Source: Paenibacillus_AP thailandensis (GTDB lineage Bacteria; Bacillota; Bacilli; Paenibacillales; Paenibacillaceae). From it: a stretch of 64,000 bases of DNA. Below are positions 51,858-59,706 of the stretch, piece after piece. Where the stretch lies: NCBI RefSeq assembly GCF_042685365.1, contig NZ_JBHUMY010000008.1, positions 1 to 64,000 of the forward strand, given 5' to 3'. Position 1 is the stretch's first letter. Each line of letters opens with the position of its first letter. A program made the translations under genes and the position numbers. Below the pieces are notes generated by a model that worked only from the letters and a program-made list of their open reading frames with translations, was not told where the DNA came from and searched no databases.

Positions 51858-51893
51858 GTTTATACTGTATATATTAATATACACAGTATAAAC
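51858..51893. promoter_or_regulatory. 36-bp palindromic operator of the ABC exporter operon
   Basis: Arms GTTTATACTGT...  and ...ACAGTATAAAC with a TATATTAATATA core; only one of 18 pairs fails. Just 23 bp before the first start codon. GntR/YtrA regulators bind long A/T-rich palindromes of this kind. Confidence 0.82.
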
Positions 51894-51961
51894 AGATTGA
51901 TGCCATTTGTAAATAGGAATCACGGCTGCCGGATGAACGGAATTAACGAAGCATGACACAA

Positions 51962-52002
51962 AAAAACCGGAGGACGCCCTGATCGGCTTCCCCCGGTTTC
52001 TG
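51962..52002 (-). terminator. Terminator of the cta operon
   Basis: Arms AAACCGG-GG and CC-CCGGTTT with TTTTTTT on the minus strand. Confidence 0.85.
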
Positions 52003-52022
52003 TTTCCCGGATCCGTGACAAC

Positions 52023-52490
52023 CTAACCGAATATCGCTTCAAACACCGGCTTCGTATGCCCGCCGGGATACATCCAATAAAGCAGCACATATACAAATAC
52101 GCCCGTTACGGCAGTAGGCAGCCAGATCGTGGCCGTGATCCTTCCCCATCTCCGATGCTTGGCGAATTTTTTGTTCCAGGCCAGCAGAAGCGTCGTAATC
52201 CCAAAGACGGCCGCCACCGTCGCGAGAACGATATGAAACAGCAAAAAGATCAAATAGTAGGGCTTCAGCCAATCGGGTCCGCCCCACGAAGTATTGCCCA
52301 CCAATACGGTACGGGATAAATAAACGATAAAAAACAGCAGCGCCGTAACGGCTCCTCCGGTCATCACCCGCTCATGCTCGGCGAATCTCCGTTTTACGGC
52401 ATACCTCCAACCGATTGCGACAAGCACTGCGCTTATCACAATAAACGACGTGCTAATGGCTGGCATAATCTCATAGCTCGACAACGTCAT
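52023..52490 (-). CDS. ctaM: DUF420 membrane protein, CtaM-like cytochrome oxidase assembly factor
   Basis: 155 residues, four membrane spans. DUF420 features: FIVISAVLVAIGWRYAVKRR, FIVYLSRTVLVGNTSWGGP, LFHIVLATVAAVFGITTLLLA, KHRRWGRITATIWLPTAVTGVFVYVLLY. CtaM in S. aureus is needed for haem-copper oxidase activity. Start unclear: GTG 52496, ATG 52490 and TTG 52484 are all near AGGTGGGG. Last gene of the cta cluster. Confidence 0.85.
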   Translation of the reverse strand: MTLSSYEIMPAISTSFIVISAVLVAIGWRYAVKRRFAEHERVMTGGAVTALLFFIVYLSRTVLVGNTSWGGPDWLKPYYLIFLLFHIVLATVAAVFGITTLLLAWNKKFAKHRRWGRITATIWLPTAVTGVFVYVLLYWMYPGGHTKPVFEAIFG

Positions 52491-52537
52491 CCCCACCTAT
52501 GTCCTTGATCGTAAATTCGCGTATCGAGTAGTCCGCT

Positions 52538-53434
52538 TCAGGCCGTTTTCGGATTCGAATTCGGCATATCGTCTTCGGTATGCTCTTTCCTAAACCAATG
52601 TAAAAAGATATACGCCAAAATGATGCCGTACATTAATTCCTGAACGAGCTTCATCACGATGCCGCCAAGCTGCTGATCCTCGACGGGCTTCATCAGGTTA
52701 AAAAACTGCGGGCCTTCGAACTGTTCCAGCAGCCGGCTCGGATCGCCGGACACGCAATACCCCATCGCTTTCACCCAGACGTCCGGATCGTTGTAAATGG
52801 CATACATCGGATTGCTCGCAAAGATGATCAATGCGCAAGCCGGCGTAAGCAGCACGCCGTTCGCAAATACATAAGCCATTTTCTTCAGGTCGGTCAACCG
52901 GTTCCATTCCGGCACGGGACAAGCAATCTGCCACCACATCAGAATCGCCGCGACCAGAAGCAGCAAATAATAAATCCGGTGAATCGTATAATGCGTCATC
53001 ACGTAATCGTGAACGGCAGGCACATGATAGACCGAGAACATGACATTAAACAGAAGGAGCGCCACGATCGGATTCGTCAGCAGCCTAAGTTTCCTCCACC
53101 ATGGGGAGGAGAACGCTTTCCTCCATACGAAGCCGGGAACGGAAAGCAGCAGCATCGGAGGCACAATCAAATAAGAAACCGACATGTTGACCATATGGAA
53201 CGTAAACATAAGATGGCCCAATAAATTGAGAGGGCCGCCTTGCACCAAGTAAAAAAGCAGCGCAGCGCCGATAAACATCGTCTGCTGCAGCTTCGTCGCT
53301 CTCGCTTCGCCCGGCGCGTGTTTCTCTCTCCATGGTCCGATGACATAGTAATAGCCGATAATAACCGCCGCCACGGCGAATAGAAATATAGGGTTCCACA
53401 ATTCTTCGAAGCTGAAATATTCCAATCCTAGCAT
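52538..53434 (-). CDS. ctaG: Cytochrome c oxidase assembly factor CtaG
   Basis: 298 residues, about seven membrane spans. CtaG/Caa3_CtaG family features include LGHLMFTFHMVNMSVSYLIVPPMLL, NVMFSVYHVPAVHDYVM, LLVAAILMWWQIACPVPE and the C-terminal QLGGIVMKLVQELMYGIILAYIF. Involved in CuB insertion for caa3 oxidase in Bacillus. SD AAAGGAG. Lies 170 bp after ctaF, with a hairpin between. Confidence 0.95.
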   Translation of the reverse strand: MLGLEYFSFEELWNPIFLFAVAAVIIGYYYVIGPWREKHAPGEARATKLQQTMFIGAALLFYLVQGGPLNLLGHLMFTFHMVNMSVSYLIVPPMLLLSVPGFVWRKAFSSPWWRKLRLLTNPIVALLLFNVMFSVYHVPAVHDYVMTHYTIHRIYYLLLLVAAILMWWQIACPVPEWNRLTDLKKMAYVFANGVLLTPACALIIFASNPMYAIYNDPDVWVKAMGYCVSGDPSRLLEQFEGPQFFNLMKPVEDQQLGGIVMKLVQELMYGIILAYIFLHWFRKEHTEDDMPNSNPKTA

Positions 53435-53576
53435 CGTGGAGGTCTCCTTTCTGCCTCTGTTTGGGATCGGCTTCTTGCCATAAAAACTACCGCTGATAAT
53501 CCGGACGCCATCTTCGAATGACTTCCATAAAAGTTTTTCTCATGCGATGGCTCTATGACTATGACAACAGTGCAAA

Positions 53577-53598
53577 GAGGGCTCCGCAAGGAACCCTC
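53577..53598 (-). promoter_or_regulatory. Hairpin between ctaF and ctaG
   Basis: Stem GAGGGCTCC/GGAACCCTC around a 4-nt loop, with only a short T-run. It may partly terminate, lowering ctaG and DUF420 expression relative to the oxidase subunits. Confidence 0.6.
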
Positions 53599-53604
53599 CT
53601 TTCT

Positions 53605-53928
53605 TTACCACCATGCCCAATATTCGGCCATAATAACCATCGTAAAGACAACGACGATCCCGAACACGATTCCGATTATCGGGTAAAGATGTCCCCGATC
53701 CTTCATGTGCATCCAGAACGCCAGCTGCACGAATACTTGCAGGCAGGCCGTTCCGATCAGAATGATGTAAATGAAATCTTTGTTGACATCGCCGGATATA
53801 ACGACGGCGAAGGCGATCAACGTCAGAACAAGGGAAAATATAAACGCGACGATATGCTTCTGCGGCCCTTCCAGCCGATGCCGTTCGGGACGCTTCTCCG
53901 CAGCCTCATGACGGCTTTCGCTTGTCAT
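53605..53928 (-). CDS. ctaF: Cytochrome c oxidase subunit IV
   Basis: 107 residues, three membrane spans (HIVAFIFSLVLTLIAFAVVI; FIYIILIGTACLQVFVQLAFWMH; IIGIVFGIVVVFTMVIMAEYW). Bacterial CtaF/QoxD-like subunit. Charged N-terminus KHIV preceded by a hydrophilic stretch. Three bases separate it from ctaE. Confidence 0.93.
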   Translation of the reverse strand: MTSESRHEAAEKRPERHRLEGPQKHIVAFIFSLVLTLIAFAVVISGDVNKDFIYIILIGTACLQVFVQLAFWMHMKDRGHLYPIIGIVFGIVVVFTMVIMAEYWAWW

Positions 53929-53931
53929 CCG

Positions 53932-54549
53932 TCAGCCCACCTTTCCCATCAAATAAACGACGGTGAAAATGAAAACCCACACGACGTCGATAAAGTGCCA
54001 ATACAAGCCGGCAACGTAAGCTTTTGGCGCGGTTACGACCGTCAAGCCTTTCCTTGCGATCTGGCCGATTATAAGCGAGATCCACAATATGCCGAACAAG
54101 ACGTGGCCGCCGTGAAAGCCGACCAGCGTATAGAACGATGAACTGAAGGCGCTTGTCGTAAAGCCGTGACCCTCATGTACATAGTGATTGAATTCGTAAA
54201 TTTCGAGCGCGAGGAACCCGAGCCCGAGCAGTACCGTTACAATGAGCCATCCGATAACGCCGCCTTTGTTATGGCGATGCAGCGCTTGCGTCGCCATAAC
54301 GCTGGTCAAGCTCGACGTCAGCAGGAGTATGGTTGCCAGCGCGACAAGGGTTAGATCGAACAGCTCGCTTGGCGGCGGACCGTCAAGCACCTGGTCGCGA
54401 AGCGCAAGGAATGCCGAGAACAACGTGCCGAACAATACCGTCTCGCCGCCAAGAAACAACCAGAAGCCAAGTACTTTATTGCGTCCCTCCAGCGTCGCCT
54501 TCTCCGGCTCGTGCGGCAATTGGCCTTCGGTATGCGTATGCGAACTCAT
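53932..54549 (-). CDS. ctaE: Cytochrome c oxidase subunit III
   Basis: 205 residues, five spans. Features: KVLGFWLFLGGETVLFGTLFSAF, YTLVGFHGGHVLFGILWI with the conserved HGxHV-like motif, and GLYWHFIDVVWVFIFTVVYL at the C-terminus. Start overlaps the ctaD stop by 4 bp (ATGA). Confidence 0.96.
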   Translation of the reverse strand: MSSHTHTEGQLPHEPEKATLEGRNKVLGFWLFLGGETVLFGTLFSAFLALRDQVLDGPPPSELFDLTLVALATILLLTSSLTSVMATQALHRHNKGGVIGWLIVTVLLGLGFLALEIYEFNHYVHEGHGFTTSAFSSSFYTLVGFHGGHVLFGILWISLIIGQIARKGLTVVTAPKAYVAGLYWHFIDVVWVFIFTVVYLMGKVG

Positions 54550-56414
54550 GCTTTAACCCCCTGTTCGTGAAGCTCGTCTGGATCGATATGGTATCCGTGA
54601 TCATCCTTCAGGGAGCGGAGCATCATGCAGAAGAAGGTAATCACTAAACCTAGAATGCCCACATAAAGCCCCAGATTGTTTGGCCAATCTTTGGCGTACA
54701 TAAATCCGAAGCCCGCAATGAACAGACCGACGGACATAAAGAACGGCAGAATCGACGGCGAAGGCATATGGATCGGGCCAAGCGGCTCCGCAGGCGTCAT
54801 CCGTTTGTTGCCGTCCATCTTTTCTTTCCAGTAAGCATCGTATCCGCGGACAAGCGGCGTTTGCGCGAAATTGTATTCCGGCGCCGGAGACGAGATCGTC
54901 CATTCCAGCGTACGGCCGTCTTCCCATGGATCGTCCGCTGCGGCAGCCGGCTTGAACGACGTCACGACGACGTTGATCAGGAAGAAGATTGTGCCGAGCC
55001 CCATCAAAAGCGCGCCGATCGTACTGATCAGATTCAAGTTGTTGAAGCCAAGTCCGTCCAGGTAAGTCCAGATCCGCCGCGGCATACCCATGAGGCCGAG
55101 GAAGTGCTGAACGAAGAACGTTAAATGGAAGCCGATAAAAAACGTCCAGAACGTCAGCTTGCCGAGTCCTTCATGAAGCATCCGCCCGAATATTTTGGGC
55201 CACCAGTAATGCAGGCCGGCAAAAATGCCGAGCACCAGTCCGCCGACGATGACGTAGTGGAAATGCGCTACGACGAAATAGGAGTCGTGGTACTGGAAGT
55301 CCGCCGGAGCAGCCGCCAGCATGACGCCCGTAACGCCGCCCATAACGAAGGTCGGGATAAAGCCTACGGCAAACAGATTCGCCGACGTAAACTTGATGGA
55401 GCCGCCCCACATCGTAAACAGCCAGTTGAAAATTTTGATGCCTGTCGGCACGGCGATAAGCATGGTGGCGATCGAGAACAACGCGTTCGCGACCGGTCCG
55501 AGGCCGGTCGTAAACATATGGTGCGCCCAAACCATGAAGCCGAGGAATCCGATCAGAATCGTAGCGAACACCATGGAGCTGTAGCCGAACAGCCGCTTGC
55601 GCGAGAACGTGCTGATGACTTCGGAAATAACGCCAAACGCCGGCAATATCAGAATGTAAACTTCAGGGTGACCGAAAATCCAGAATATGTGCTCCCAGAG
55701 TACGGCGTTGCCGCCGGCCGAAGGTTCAAAGAAGTTGGCGTCGAACAGCCGGTCGAACATAAGCGCCACCAAACCTACCGTAAGGGCCGGGAACGCGAAC
55801 AGGATAAGCGCCGACGTAATGAAAATCGTCCACGTAAACATCGGCATGCGCATAAAGCTCATGCCCGGCGCGCGCATGTTGATGATCGTTACAAGGAAGT
55901 TAATGCCGCCGACCAACGTGCCGATACCGGCGATTTGAAGGCCGATTACATAATAGTCCAGTCCGTGGCCGGAACTGAACGTCTTGCCGGACAACGTGGC
56001 GTAGGCCGTCCAGCCTGCGTCGGGCGCTCCGCCTGCGAACCAGCTCACGTTCAGCAGCAGGCCGCCGAACAGAAACGTCCAGAAGCCAAGGGCATTGACG
56101 AACGGGAAAGCGACGTCCCGCGCCCCGATCTGCAAAGGTACGATCGCGTTCATCAGCGCAAACAAGAGCGGCATCGCGGCAAGGAAAATCATCGTCGTGC
56201 CGTGCATCGTAAGCAGTTCGTTGTATGTACTTGCATCGACGAAGTTATTCAACGGCTTCCAAAGCTGGATTCGGATCAGTATCGCTTCGAGCCCGCCGAT
56301 CAGGAAGAAAAATCCTCCCGCAATCATGTACAATATTCCGATTTTTTTATGGTCAACCGTCGTGAGCCAATCCATCAGCCCCGTATAGCGTTTAACCGTA
56401 TGAGCGTGCGACAA
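54546..56414 (-). CDS. ctaD: Cytochrome c oxidase subunit I
   Basis: 622 residues, about 14 spans. Haem-copper oxidase core: low-spin haem His in LLTMHGTTMIFL, CuB His and cross-linked Tyr in FGHPEVYILILPAFG, K-channel segments, WAHHMFTTG and the two haem ligands in YFVVAHFHYVIVGG. Reduces O2 to water and pumps protons. SD AGGAGG. Confidence 0.98.
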   Translation of the reverse strand: MSHAHTVKRYTGLMDWLTTVDHKKIGILYMIAGGFFFLIGGLEAILIRIQLWKPLNNFVDASTYNELLTMHGTTMIFLAAMPLLFALMNAIVPLQIGARDVAFPFVNALGFWTFLFGGLLLNVSWFAGGAPDAGWTAYATLSGKTFSSGHGLDYYVIGLQIAGIGTLVGGINFLVTIINMRAPGMSFMRMPMFTWTIFITSALILFAFPALTVGLVALMFDRLFDANFFEPSAGGNAVLWEHIFWIFGHPEVYILILPAFGVISEVISTFSRKRLFGYSSMVFATILIGFLGFMVWAHHMFTTGLGPVANALFSIATMLIAVPTGIKIFNWLFTMWGGSIKFTSANLFAVGFIPTFVMGGVTGVMLAAAPADFQYHDSYFVVAHFHYVIVGGLVLGIFAGLHYWWPKIFGRMLHEGLGKLTFWTFFIGFHLTFFVQHFLGLMGMPRRIWTYLDGLGFNNLNLISTIGALLMGLGTIFFLINVVVTSFKPAAAADDPWEDGRTLEWTISSPAPEYNFAQTPLVRGYDAYWKEKMDGNKRMTPAEPLGPIHMPSPSILPFFMSVGLFIAGFGFMYAKDWPNNLGLYVGILGLVITFFCMMLRSLKDDHGYHIDPDELHEQGVKA

Positions 56415-56443
56415 GGCAGGTACCTCCTTTAATCACGGATGAT

Positions 56444-57490
56444 TTATTGTTCATAATCAAGCTTCAGCTCGGACAAGTATTTCGATATGCCTTCAAGCTC
56501 CTGCTCCGTCAGTTCGACCTTGCCCATTCCGTTGCCCGGCTTCACCAGATCCGGGTCGGAAATCCAGCGGTACAGGTTGTCGTATACCGAGCCTTCGTTT
56601 GCGTATTTCGGATCATCCGTGTTTACAAGAATACCCCCGACCGACTCGCGGCTTGCAATGCCGGTCAAATTCGGATAAGCCGGTCCGCCTTGATCGCCTA
56701 CGGCATGGCAAACCAAGCATTTGTTCACGAACGCCTCTTTGACGGCCGGATCCGCAGGAAGAGCAACCGGAGCTTGCAGCGCGGCCACCCAACGGTCGAA
56801 CGAAGCGCCGTCTACCGCTTTGACTTTAAAGTCCATCAGTCCGTGCGAAGGACCGCACAGCTCCGCGCATTTGCCCAAATAAACGCCTTCGTTTGGCGCA
56901 GAGAAGTACATTTTGTTTATATTTCCGCCCGGATTCGTATCGATCTTGCCCGCAAGCGACGGAATCCAGAACGAGTGAAGCACGTCGGCCGATTTCGCTT
57001 CGATCGAAATCGTCTTGCCGGTCGGAATGACCAGCTCCTGCGCCGTCTTCAAGCCGTATTCCGGATATTCGAACTCCCACCAGTACTGATGGGAAGTTAC
57101 GATGACTTTAACGGCTTCCGGATCTTTGGAGTAATCTTTGGAAAGGTTGAACACCGACTGAACGGTAGGAACGCCCAGAATGATCAGCAAGATGATCGGA
57201 ATGACGGTCCATATAATCTCCAGCTTGTGATTGCCTTCAACTTGCTTCGGTATCGTCTTGTCTCCCGGACGTCTGCGGTACCGGATGATGACGTAGAACG
57301 AGATCGCGAACACGACGACGACTACGACAACCATGATCGAGATTGCCAGCTTCATCAGTCCGAACTGTTCTTCCGCCACAGGTCCTTGCGGCCTCAAAGC
57401 CGACAAGTCTTCCCGGCCGCAGGCAGTCAGCACGATTGCCATCAGTGCCATTAGCGGTACTAGCCGTTTCATTAACTGCCACCGATTCAT
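56444..57490 (-). CDS. ctaC: Cytochrome c oxidase subunit II with fused cytochrome c domain (caa3)
   Basis: 348 residues from ATG 57490 (a TTG lies directly before it). Lipoprotein signal with LTAC, Cys24. Two spans (~20s and FGLMKLAISIMVVVVVVVFAISFYV; IIWTVIPIILLIILG). CuA cupredoxin domain with QYWWEFEYPEYG and CAELCGPSHGLMDF. C-terminal cytochrome c domain with CLVCH and axial Met near PGNGMGKV. This fusion defines a caa3-type oxidase that takes electrons via its own c domain. First gene of ctaCDEFG. Confidence 0.97.
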   Translation of the reverse strand: MNRWQLMKRLVPLMALMAIVLTACGREDLSALRPQGPVAEEQFGLMKLAISIMVVVVVVVFAISFYVIIRYRRRPGDKTIPKQVEGNHKLEIIWTVIPIILLIILGVPTVQSVFNLSKDYSKDPEAVKVIVTSHQYWWEFEYPEYGLKTAQELVIPTGKTISIEAKSADVLHSFWIPSLAGKIDTNPGGNINKMYFSAPNEGVYLGKCAELCGPSHGLMDFKVKAVDGASFDRWVAALQAPVALPADPAVKEAFVNKCLVCHAVGDQGGPAYPNLTGIASRESVGGILVNTDDPKYANEGSVYDNLYRWISDPDLVKPGNGMGKVELTEQELEGISKYLSELKLDYEQ

Positions 57491-57825
57491 CAATAATCAA
57501 CCCCATTTTTGAAGTTTCATGGCTGCAAAACTTATTCAAAATTGCAGCAGAATGCGCATTCATTGATGTAATTACAAAAGTTGCTACATTATTACTTTTT
57601 TAAATATAAAGTTTGCAGGGACTTTTTGTCAACGCTCCACAGAGAGTTCACAAATTGTTCTAAAAGCTGTCAAATTCGCAAATAAAAACGCTGCCATTTT
57701 CCCCACTCACCTATATTATGCACCTTATCCATGGGCATTTATGTATCCCCCTCCTCTACGTATATAAATGCGCCGCCGGCAAACTCTAAGATCTAACGAT
57801 GGCGAGCAAAGGAGGAAAGCAGCTT

Positions 57826-58599
57826 ATGCTGAAACGAATGAGCGTTCTTTTCGTTGCGACGGCGCTGCTGTCGGCAATCGGGACAGGCTGTGCTTACGAG
57901 CAAAGAGTCCATAACAGCGACGAGGATTACGGCAGCCGCGAGTCCGGCGATCCGAAGATGCTAGGGGGCCAAATGTACGGCTCCGCATCGGACAACCCTT
58001 ATCAGCACGACAACACCTTTTTCGAATACAGCTCCAAACTATCCAACGCCGTATCCAATTTGAACGGCATCGCGTCCGCTACCGTCATGCTGACGGATAA
58101 AAACGCCTATGCCGGCGTTATGCTTGACTGGACGGCCGTCGGAATCAAAAGCAGAGGAAAAACAAAAGAACAAAATAACGGCGGCATGGGCGAAGGCGTC
58201 TATAATCATACGACGGGAAGCCCATATTGGGACAATCGCAAGCTGGTAACCCCGTACAATTCGTATTTCTCCGTCAACGACCACAGCGAGCTGTCGCCCG
58301 AATTAAAGCAGACGATCGCGGTCAAAATCCGGGAGCTTGCCCCGATGGTACAGGAAGTTTATATTTCCGCCAATAAGGAATTTGTAAATGAAATGGGCGA
58401 ATACGCCAAAGAAGCGTGGCTTGGCCACTCGCTCTCGCCATGGCTTGAGGATTTTAACATTCTGGTGAAGCACCAGTTTGCCGGCGGTCAGATTATGCCC
58501 GATACGATCACCGACAAAAAAACGACTCGAGCAAAGGGAGATGTAGATTACGGAACGTCCCCGTACAAGCAAGGAGAGGACTCGCCTCTGCTGTATTAA
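57826..58599 (+). CDS. YhcN/YlaJ-family sporulation lipoprotein
   Basis: 257 residues from ATG 57826 after AAAGGAGG. Signal peptide with lipobox GTGC, mature Cys ~20. The domain pattern matches the spore YhcN/YlaJ family: KLSNAVSNLNGIASATVMLTDKNAYAGVML followed by KQTIAVKIRELAPMVQEVYISANKEFVNEMGEYA. Family members sit in the spore inner membrane and some affect germination. The 57491-57825 gap carries divergent control regions but no sigma-F/G box I could confirm. Confidence 0.85.
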   Translation: MLKRMSVLFVATALLSAIGTGCAYEQRVHNSDEDYGSRESGDPKMLGGQMYGSASDNPYQHDNTFFEYSSKLSNAVSNLNGIASATVMLTDKNAYAGVMLDWTAVGIKSRGKTKEQNNGGMGEGVYNHTTGSPYWDNRKLVTPYNSYFSVNDHSELSPELKQTIAVKIRELAPMVQEVYISANKEFVNEMGEYAKEAWLGHSLSPWLEDFNILVKHQFAGGQIMPDTITDKKTTRAKGDVDYGTSPYKQGEDSPLLY

Positions 58600-58622
58600 A
58601 CGAGTTTCTTCCTATTATATAT

Positions 58623-58692
58623 AAGACGCGTACGAAATATGGGACCATCAGGCTCGTACGAATCCGCAGCGCCTTTGGTCCTTGCGCGTCTT
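58623..58692 (+). terminator. Long stem-loop after the sporulation lipoprotein gene
   Basis: AAGACGCG/CGCGTCTT outer arms, GGACCA/TGGTCC inner arms and an AGGC/GCCT core, then TTTCCTTAGTTT. Plausible terminator. Confidence 0.6.
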
Positions 58693-58762
58693 TCCTTAGT
58701 TTAAGCCAGTATGGCCCTAATGGGAAGACATAAAATGAAATCGCTTTAAAAAAAAACGACAC

Positions 58763-58794
58763 GGTTCGGGAATTTTCATTTTTCCCGATGAACC
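58763..58794 (-). terminator. Stem-loop with a T-run on the minus strand
   Basis: GGTTC-GGGAA/TTCCC-GAACC stem; on the minus strand it is followed within 8 bases by ten T. No minus-strand gene is recognised upstream of it. Confidence 0.4.
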
Positions 58795-58815
58795 AAAGGT
58801 TTTTAAACTTAAAAG

Positions 58816-58844
58816 TTGCAAAAGTTTATGTTTTCGGGTATAGT
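58816..58844 (+). promoter_or_regulatory. Sigma-A-like promoter in the 58.6-59.7 kb non-coding stretch
   Basis: TTGCAA (58816-58821), 17-bp spacer, TATAGT (58839-58844). No convincing coding sequence follows for more than 800 bp. Confidence 0.5.
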
Positions 58845-58850
58845 GGTTCC

Positions 58851-59170
58851 ATACGTGCTATATTTAACCTCTCAAAGATCCCTCGAAAGAATAATTTATT
58901 TCCTCTCGATTCTTTAACGGTTAATTTACCCATTTACTTTAGCTATTCTGATTCACACTGGCGCGGTCTTCGGAGCCGCAAGGACGAAAGAGAGGCAGGG
59001 CTTTCGTTGTTTTGGAAATTAAGGCTGTAAGAACATCTTAGAACAATTAACGTTGTGACCAGGGATTAAAGTAAACGGCACAAGTCCGGATTACGGGTTA
59101 AATATAGAATTGCGCAATTCGCGCGATTATGCTAAATGGCGGCACCTTAGATGCGAGGTGCCGCCGTCCA
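58851..59170 (+). ncRNA. Candidate structured non-coding RNA
   Basis: Runs from the promoter above to a GC-rich stem (GGCGGCACCT/AGGTGCCGCC, 59138-59165). Between them are AAAGAAT/ATTCTTT, a C(UUCG)G-capped hairpin (GCGGTC/GA-CCGC, about 58963-58980), ACGAAAG/CTTTCGT (about 58983-59007) and the palindrome GAATTGCGCAATTC (59107-59120). I tried to match known riboswitches and housekeeping RNAs from memory and found none. Ends are estimates. Confidence 0.3.
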
Positions 59171-59322
59171 ATTTTCACTGGATCCTCCCCCACCCCTCGA
59201 GAGTCACCTCCCCCCACCCCCTCCAGAGAAGGGGACTCCAAAGGGCTCGCACCTCTGGACACCCCAAATCGGCGTCTCTGCCGCGCGGCCGTCTTCGACA
59301 ATCAAGCGTGCCAAACCTCGCG

Positions 59323-59536
59323 TTGTCCTACGGACAAAGCTTACCTTCCCGCTTCTTAAGCCACACTATGCCTTAGCGTACTGCCTCCACTCGCCGTGTT
59401 CGATAGAACATGATCATGAGGGAGCCGCCTGTCCTGACCGACAGAGCTTTCATTCCCGCCCCTTGCTGCCTACTACTCTCTTTCTTCTGCCATGTTCTGT
59501 TTGAGTTGACCTTGCTTGTCCTGACGGACATAGCAA
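59323..59536. repeat. Three scattered TGTCC/GGACA mini-palindromes
   Basis: TTGTCCTACGGACAA (59323-59337), CTGTCCTGACCGACAG (59429-59444) and TTGC-TTGTCC / GGACA-TAGCAA (59512-59536), each with a 1-4 nt loop, in a pyrimidine-rich stretch. The rest of 59170-59620 has no supported gene. Confidence 0.55.
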
Positions 59537-59622
59537 CGCTGGCCTAGAACTTCGGACAAGGCTTAACCTCCGCAAAAAAGTTTGAAAAAATTGTTCCCGA
59601 AATCTTTGTTAGGGGTTGCAAT

Positions 59623-59636
59623 CGTAAGCGTTAACA
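59623..59636 (+). promoter_or_regulatory. cre-like site upstream of abfA
   Basis: CGTAAGCGTTAACA fits the CcpA consensus except for the first base; the wider sequence TTGTTAACGCTTACGA is a near palindrome. 71 bp before the start codon. Confidence 0.6.
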
Positions 59637-59706
59637 ATTATGATGTTGTTAGAATAAGGTATTGATTAATTGATTAATATTTTTATGAATTCATGGAGGG
59701 GTAATG

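Noticed and set aside
58900..59060. Known riboswitch (c-di-GMP, c-di-AMP, lysine or guanidine class)
   Set aside because: The hairpins are present but the conserved core sequences I remember for these classes are not; kept only as an unknown RNA candidate.
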